A DNA stretch of 9,737 nucleotides from the NCBI GenBank assembly GCA_031255695.1, contig JAIRSA010000030.1, positions 1 to 9,737 of the forward strand. The letters are read 5' to 3'. The notes under the pieces are model-generated. The model ran no database searches, was not told where the DNA came from, and saw only the letters and a list, made by a program, of their open reading frames with translations. Positions 6,372 to 9,737 of the stretch are shown here, one piece after another. Made by a program: the position numbers and the translations under genes. How positions within the stretch are numbered: position 1 is the stretch's first letter; every line of letters begins with the position of its first letter. Origin of the DNA: Eubacteriales Family XIII. Incertae Sedis bacterium (GTDB taxonomy: Bacteria; Bacillota; Clostridia; Peptostreptococcales; Anaerovoracaceae).

Positions 6372-8600
6372 CTAGACCACCGCCCCGTCCTCGCTCCGGG
6401 TTTTGAGCTGCTTTTTGGAGCCCTTTGACTTGCCGGAATATTTGGGCTTGTCGAACAGCATGCAGATCTGGTAGTAAATAGGGCTGCATATGAATATCGA
6501 GGAAGCCGCTCCGGCCAGTATGCCCACGATAAGCGGCACCGCGAACTGCCTTATGGTGTCGCCGCCCATTATGTACAGCGGCACTATGGCAATGACAGTC
6601 GTCAGCGAGGTCATAAGGGATCTGAACACCGTCTGGTTTATGCTGAGGTCGATCAGCGGCTCCAGCTTGGATTTCTTCATTATCTTGAGGTTCTCCCTTA
6701 TGCGGTCGAATACGACAATGGTGTCGTTGATCGAATACCCGACCACGGTCAGGATGCCCGCGATGAATGGGTTGTTTATCGTCACATTGAAGAGCCCATA
6801 GAAGGCTATGACTATCAGCACGTCATGGAACACGCCCACCAGGGCGGCAATGCCGAACTTCCACTCAAAGCGCACGATGATGTATATCAGCATGCCCAGG
6901 CTGGCCCAAAGGACCGCCCTGACGGCGTTGCGCTTCAGCAGGTCGCCTATGGACGGGCCGAACTGCTCGAAGGCGAGCACGGCCGAGTCGTCAAGCTCGA
7001 AAGCCGGCAGGAACTCGTCGAGAAGCTCTGCGCGCTCCTGGTTCTCAAGGGAGTCCGTCGTGCGGATCACTATCTGCGTGTTGCCTTCGCCAGCGTATAC
7101 GATGTCGGCGTCGTTGATCCCGTAGCCTTCCAGCACAGACTCGACCTTATCCATATCGGCCACTTCGCCCATCTCGATCTGCAGCATGGTGCCGCCTGTG
7201 AAGTCGATGCCATAGTTGAAGCCGCGGATGAAGCCGACCCCAAGCCCGATCACCATTATGGCGGCGGTGACGATGTAGAATGTGCGGCGATGCTTGATGA
7301 AGGAGAAGGTGCGCTTGATCTCTACCGCCGCGGCGTTCCCCTCTTCCTTTATGCCGAAGAATTTCTTCTGGCCCAGCAGCTTGCTCTCGGCCATCAGCAC
7401 CACATAGAGCTGCGAGACGACGACGGCCGTGAATATGCTGAGCACGATGCCGATCATGAGCGTCATGGCGAAGCCCCTCACCGGGCCGGTGCCGAACTGG
7501 TAGAGCACCAGCGCGGCTATTATCGTCGTTATCTGGGAGTCTATGATAGTCCCCATCGCGCGCTTGAACCCGGAGCTGACCGCGACGCGCACGGTCTTTT
7601 CGTTGAGTATCTCTTCCCGGATCCTCGCGAATATTATGACGTTCGCGTCGACCGCCATGCCGATCGACAGGATGATGCCCGCCACGCCGGGCAGCGTAAG
7701 CACGCCACCTAGCAGCGTCAGCACCCAGAATATAGCCGGTATGTAAATAAGAAGGGAGATGTTGGCCGCGAGGCCCATGACCCTATATATGACCAGCATG
7801 AGTATGAAAATGAGCAGGATGCCTATCGCGCCTGCGTAAAGGCTCATCTTGAGCGCGTCTATGCCCAGCTTGCCGGCCTGTATGGAGGAGTTGACCTCCT
7901 TCAGCTCGGCGGGCAGCGAGCCGGCCTTTATGAGCTGCGCCAGCGTGACGGCCTCGTCCTCGGTGAAGTTGCCTGTTATCTCGGCGCTGCCGTTCAGGAT
8001 CACGTCGTTGACTACAGGCGCCGAGATGATCTCGCCGTCAAGGATGATGGCGATGGCGCTCGCGGCCACGCCCGGTACGGTGGGGTTCACCGTCCCGCTA
8101 CGGGCCTTCCTTGTGCCTTCGGCAAAGGCCTCAGTGCCTTCAGAGTTGAATTCCAGGTTGATCGCGTAGCCGCCCTTCTCCTGGCTGATGGTGGCGCCTG
8201 CGTTCTTGACCTGGCTGCCGTCCAGCACGAAGCTGCCATCCGCAAGCACGAACTGCAGCATGGCAGTCCTGCCGATGGCGTCTATGGCGGCCTCGGCGTC
8301 TTCGGCGCCGGGCAGTTCCACCCTCAGGCGCGTTTCGCCCTCTATCGTCACGACGGGTTCGGATAGCCCCATGGCATTGACGCGCTTTTCAAGCACAAGC
8401 TGCGTCTGCTTCATAAGGTCTTCCAGTTCCACGCCGGTCGCGTCTGTCTGGGCCTCCATTACTACATAGACGCCGCCTTTTAGGTCTAGCCCAAGCTTCA
8501 CTTTGTCCATGATGGGGCCGATCCCGCCCAGCCCAGTGAGCGTTATGACCCATAGAAAGATGATTAGAACCGTCATAAGAGCAGCCAAAAGTCGTTTCAT
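6372..8600 (-). CDS. secDF: Fused protein-export membrane protein SecDF
   Basis: A 742-residue single-chain SecD-SecF fusion, close in size to the B. subtilis protein (737). It uses the proton gradient to pull secreted chains out of the SecYEG channel. The SecD half has a first TM (7-25), GLDLKGG (37-43), an extracytoplasmic domain, and five further TMs between about 254 and 402 with the signature SIGMAVDANVIIFARIREE (312-330). The SecF half has a TM at 441-458, YGIDFTGGT (463-471), and further TMs from about 562 to 708 with GYSINDTIVVFDRIREN (621-637). The basic C-terminal tail is cytosolic. The ATG start has GGAAGGA at 8609-8615, eight bases upstream. A predicted promoter gives a leader of about 70 bases. 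recJ and apt, which follow secDF in B. subtilis, are absent and rel comes directly next. Confidence 0.97.
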   Translation of the reverse strand: MKRLLAALMTVLIIFLWVITLTGLGGIGPIMDKVKLGLDLKGGVYVVMEAQTDATGVELEDLMKQTQLVLEKRVNAMGLSEPVVTIEGETRLRVELPGAEDAEAAIDAIGRTAMLQFVLADGSFVLDGSQVKNAGATISQEKGGYAINLEFNSEGTEAFAEGTRKARSGTVNPTVPGVAASAIAIILDGEIISAPVVNDVILNGSAEITGNFTEDEAVTLAQLIKAGSLPAELKEVNSSIQAGKLGIDALKMSLYAGAIGILLIFILMLVIYRVMGLAANISLLIYIPAIFWVLTLLGGVLTLPGVAGIILSIGMAVDANVIIFARIREEILNEKTVRVAVSSGFKRAMGTIIDSQITTIIAALVLYQFGTGPVRGFAMTLMIGIVLSIFTAVVVSQLYVVLMAESKLLGQKKFFGIKEEGNAAAVEIKRTFSFIKHRRTFYIVTAAIMVIGLGVGFIRGFNYGIDFTGGTMLQIEMGEVADMDKVESVLEGYGINDADIVYAGEGNTQIVIRTTDSLENQERAELLDEFLPAFELDDSAVLAFEQFGPSIGDLLKRNAVRAVLWASLGMLIYIIVRFEWKFGIAALVGVFHDVLIVIAFYGLFNVTINNPFIAGILTVVGYSINDTIVVFDRIRENLKIMKKSKLEPLIDLSINQTVFRSLMTSLTTVIAIVPLYIMGGDTIRQFAVPLIVGILAGAASSIFICSPIYYQICMLFDKPKYSGKSKGSKKQLKTRSEDGAVV

Positions 8601-8677
8601 TTTTATATTCCTTCCATAAGCAATACAACGGCGCGCCTACACGCCCTAACATCCACAATACCCGCACGCTACAGACT

Positions 8678-8706
8678 ATTCTACTACTTTTCATCTTGCT
8701 GTTCAA
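8678..8706 (-). promoter_or_regulatory. Predicted sigma-A-type promoter for secDF and downstream genes
   Basis: On the minus strand TTGAAC (8701-8706) and TAGAAT (8678-8683) are separated by exactly 17 bases. Initiation would fall near 8671, leaving a leader of about 70 bases before secDF. The -35 begins three bases after the U tract of the upstream terminator hairpin, so yajC reading can end and secDF transcription restart here. Confidence 0.6.
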
Positions 8707-8708
8707 GC

Positions 8709-8732
8709 AAAAATGCCAATAATCGGCATTTT
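8709..8732 (-). terminator. Second intrinsic terminator between yajC and secDF
   Basis: Arms 8710-8717 and 8725-8732 (AAAATGCC and GGCATTTT) form an 8-base stem with a 7-base loop. On the minus strand the stem runs into five U residues (8709-8713). It is weaker than the 8758-8782 stem and could also work on the plus strand, where T-rich sequence follows. Confidence 0.55.
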
Positions 8733-8757
8733 ATTAGGGTTTTATTCGGGCGGCAAC

Positions 8758-8782
8758 AAAAATCCCCTGATATTATCAGGGG
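8758..8782 (-). terminator. Intrinsic terminator of yajC
   Basis: CCCCTGATA (8764-8772) and TATCAGGGG (8774-8782) are perfect 9-base arms around a single base. The minus-strand RNA then reads AUUUUUG (8757-8763). It lies 81 bases past the yajC stop. The stretch between stop and stem is GC-rich and contains a smaller GGCCGG/CCGGCC hairpin (8797-8812). No gene was seen in the whole 8601-8863 gap. Confidence 0.8.
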
Positions 8783-8863
8783 TTAATGCGCGTCACGGCC
8801 GGCAATCCGGCCAATGGCAGCGGCGGTCTGGGGGCCCAAAGGCCTAGCGGCCAGCGGCAAGCC

Positions 8864-9358
8864 TTACTCTTGTTTCCCGGCGGCCTTCCCGCTTTCGTCG
8901 GCAGCGCTGCCGGCCTCTGCGTCTGCAGCTTCCTCGCTACCGGCATCTTCGGCGGCAGGCGCCTCTTCGGCCGCGTCGCCCTGCTTGGGCTTGAGCCTCT
9001 TAGGCAATGTCTTGGGCTTGTCGTCGGCGTCCTCTTCCTCAACGCTGTCCTTGGCGCTGTCTTTCTTCAGGGCATCCTTACGGCCGCCGGACGCGTCTTC
9101 GGTCACCACCTTGGATATGGCCCAACGCTTGATCTCAAATTTAGTCCTGTCGGCACCAACCTGGATCGTCAGGTCCTCGCCCTTCGTCTTGACGATCTTG
9201 CCGCATATCCCTCCAATAGTAATCACTTCATCCCCGACCTTGACGCCGTCGCGCATGGCCGCAATCTCCCGCTCGCGTTTCTTCTGCGGCCGGATCATCA
9301 TAAAGTACATGACGGCAATCAAAAGGACTAGCATTACTATAGTTGTTACGTTTTCCAT
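8864..9358 (-). CDS. yajC: YajC, Sec translocon accessory protein
   Basis: A 164-residue single-pass membrane protein that associates with SecDF and the Sec channel. A TM segment (about 6-22) is followed by the signature MIRPQKKREREI (21-32) and the cytosolic beta domain VGDEVITIGGICGKIVK (41-57). From about residue 85 the chain becomes a long low-complexity tail, first mixed Lys/Asp/Glu, then Ala/Glu/Asp-rich to the end. Most YajC proteins are about 85-115 residues, so the tail is the unusual part. The ATG is backed by GGAGGG (9365-9370), six bases upstream. A good promoter lies upstream and terminators downstream, so it may be monocistronic, although secDF is the next gene in the same direction. 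Confidence 0.93.
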   Translation of the reverse strand: MENVTTIVMLVLLIAVMYFMMIRPQKKREREIAAMRDGVKVGDEVITIGGICGKIVKTKGEDLTIQVGADRTKFEIKRWAISKVVTEDASGGRKDALKKDSAKDSVEEEDADDKPKTLPKRLKPKQGDAAEEAPAAEDAGSEEAADAEAGSAADESGKAAGKQE

Positions 9359-9399
9359 ATTCTACCCTCCAAATTTTTTTGTCAAAACCTATACCACTC

Positions 9400-9428
9400 A
9401 TTATATCTTCATCTTATAAAATTTACAA
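9400..9428 (-). promoter_or_regulatory. Predicted sigma-A-type promoter for yajC
   Basis: A perfect -10 TATAAT (9400-9405) is spaced 17 bases from TTGTAA (9423-9428) on the minus strand. Initiation would be near 9393, giving a leader of about 35 bases that contains the yajC ribosome site. Confidence 0.7.
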
Positions 9429-9634
9429 CAGTTTTTCGCCCCTTGGAACGTTTTTTTGAAAAGGCTTTTTCGCCGTGGCCCGTACGCCGCCGCCTGGCGG
9501 GGCCGCGGCCCCCTCCCCGACTTTCTTCTCGGCTTTCTTTGGGATTTTTGCCTGGGCCGCTGAACTTCTTTTGCCTTTGAATTTTGCGCCGGACTCTGTT
9601 TGAACTTTTTTTGCCGCCCATTGTAATTTTTTTC
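9429..9634. other. Strand-skewed spacer between divergent yajC and tRNA-Leu, with GC-rich palindromes
   Basis: No gene is confidently seen here. The plus strand is strongly T/C-rich. T runs ending in GCC, CGCC or GCGCC recur at 9432-9440, 9466-9474, 9545-9552, 9569-9575, 9582-9590 and 9606-9615. A perfect 14-base palindrome GGGGCCGCGGCCCC lies at 9499-9512 and overlaps a CCGCC/GGCGG dyad (9490-9500). On the minus strand a frame of 70 codons is open (9409-9621) and would give a very basic Lys/Arg-rich peptide beginning MGGKKSSNRV. It lacks a ribosome site and runs into the yajC -35. A purine-rich strand has few T-initiated stop codons, so the open frame may be chance. Confidence 0.5.
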
Positions 9635-9663
9635 TTGCTAATCCCCCGTAACTATGTTATTAT
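9635..9663 (+). promoter_or_regulatory. Predicted promoter of tRNA-Leu
   Basis: TTGCTA (9635-9640) and TATTAT (9658-9663) are 17 bases apart on the plus strand. Initiation near 9670 would be only about six bases before the mature tRNA 5' end, a usual arrangement for a tRNA gene. Confidence 0.6.
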
Positions 9664-9675
9664 AAATTTCGACGC

Positions 9676-9737
9676 GCCGGCGTGATGGAATTGGTAGACG
9701 TGCTGGACTCAAAATCCAGTGGTGGCAACACCGTATC
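9676..9737 (+). tRNA. tRNA-Leu (anticodon CAA), cut by the window edge
   Basis: The 5' part of a class II (long variable arm) tRNA. The acceptor strand is GCCGGCG (9676-9682), with a D-arm containing AATTGGTAGAC. The anticodon stem CTGGA/TCCAG encloses the loop CTCAAAA, giving anticodon CAA (9710-9712), which reads UUG. The variable arm GGTG/CACC (9721-9724/9729-9732) is closed by a GCAA tetraloop. The T-arm begins at 9733 and the 3' half lies outside the window. It is transcribed away from yajC. Confidence 0.93.

Noticed and set aside
6825..7712. 295-codon open frame on the plus strand antisense to secDF (similar cases at 1737-2300, 2404-2979 and 3887-4732)
   Set aside because: All are shadows of well-supported minus-strand genes, with His/Asp/Arg-rich translations and no family features.
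8389..8706. Open frame overlapping the secDF start, considered as an export-sensing arrest peptide
   Set aside because: It has no hydrophobic signal-like segment and no ribosome site, its first codons lie in the promoter itself, and it runs deep into secDF in another frame.

Overview
The window reads as a core housekeeping block from an anaerobic, Gram-positive-type bacterium of the Bacillota, most likely class Clostridia. The main reason is gene order: yajC, secDF, rel, dtd, an MBL-fold hydrolase, hemZ and hisS follow one another on the minus strand, a Firmicutes arrangement. B. subtilis has secDF, recJ, apt, relA, dtd, hisS and aspS in a similar order. An oxygen-independent HemZ radical-SAM protein fits a strict or facultative anaerobe. 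By eye the DNA is GC-rich, in the upper 50s percent (not computed), yet the Ile codon ATA is used repeatedly. I cannot name the genus.

Layout, in transcription order from the right end. A tRNA-Leu(CAA) on the plus strand runs off the window at 9737 and has its own promoter. It is divergent from yajC. The space between them (about 9359-9675) holds a yajC promoter, a strongly strand-skewed pyrimidine/purine tract and GC-rich palindromes. yajC is followed by two tandem intrinsic terminators, and a second promoter directly after them drives secDF. secDF and rel are 13 bases apart. Next come dtd, a 196-base gap with two inverted repeats, the MBL hydrolase, hemZ and hisS. hisS ends 28 bases from the left edge, and its usual neighbour aspS would lie outside.

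The genes fall into known jobs. YajC and SecDF assist the Sec translocon at the membrane. Rel makes and degrades (p)ppGpp in response to uncharged tRNA. Dtd clears D-aminoacyl-tRNAs and HisS charges tRNA-His. HemZ belongs to the coproporphyrinogen dehydrogenase group, and the MBL protein is a glyoxalase-II-like metallo-hydrolase of unproven substrate. The protein-coding content is ordinary and I found no undescribed multi-gene system. The best candidates for a second look are non-coding: the 61-base inverted repeat upstream of the MBL-hemZ-hisS genes, the terminator/promoter junction between yajC and secDF, and the skewed, motif-repeating tract between yajC and the tRNA.
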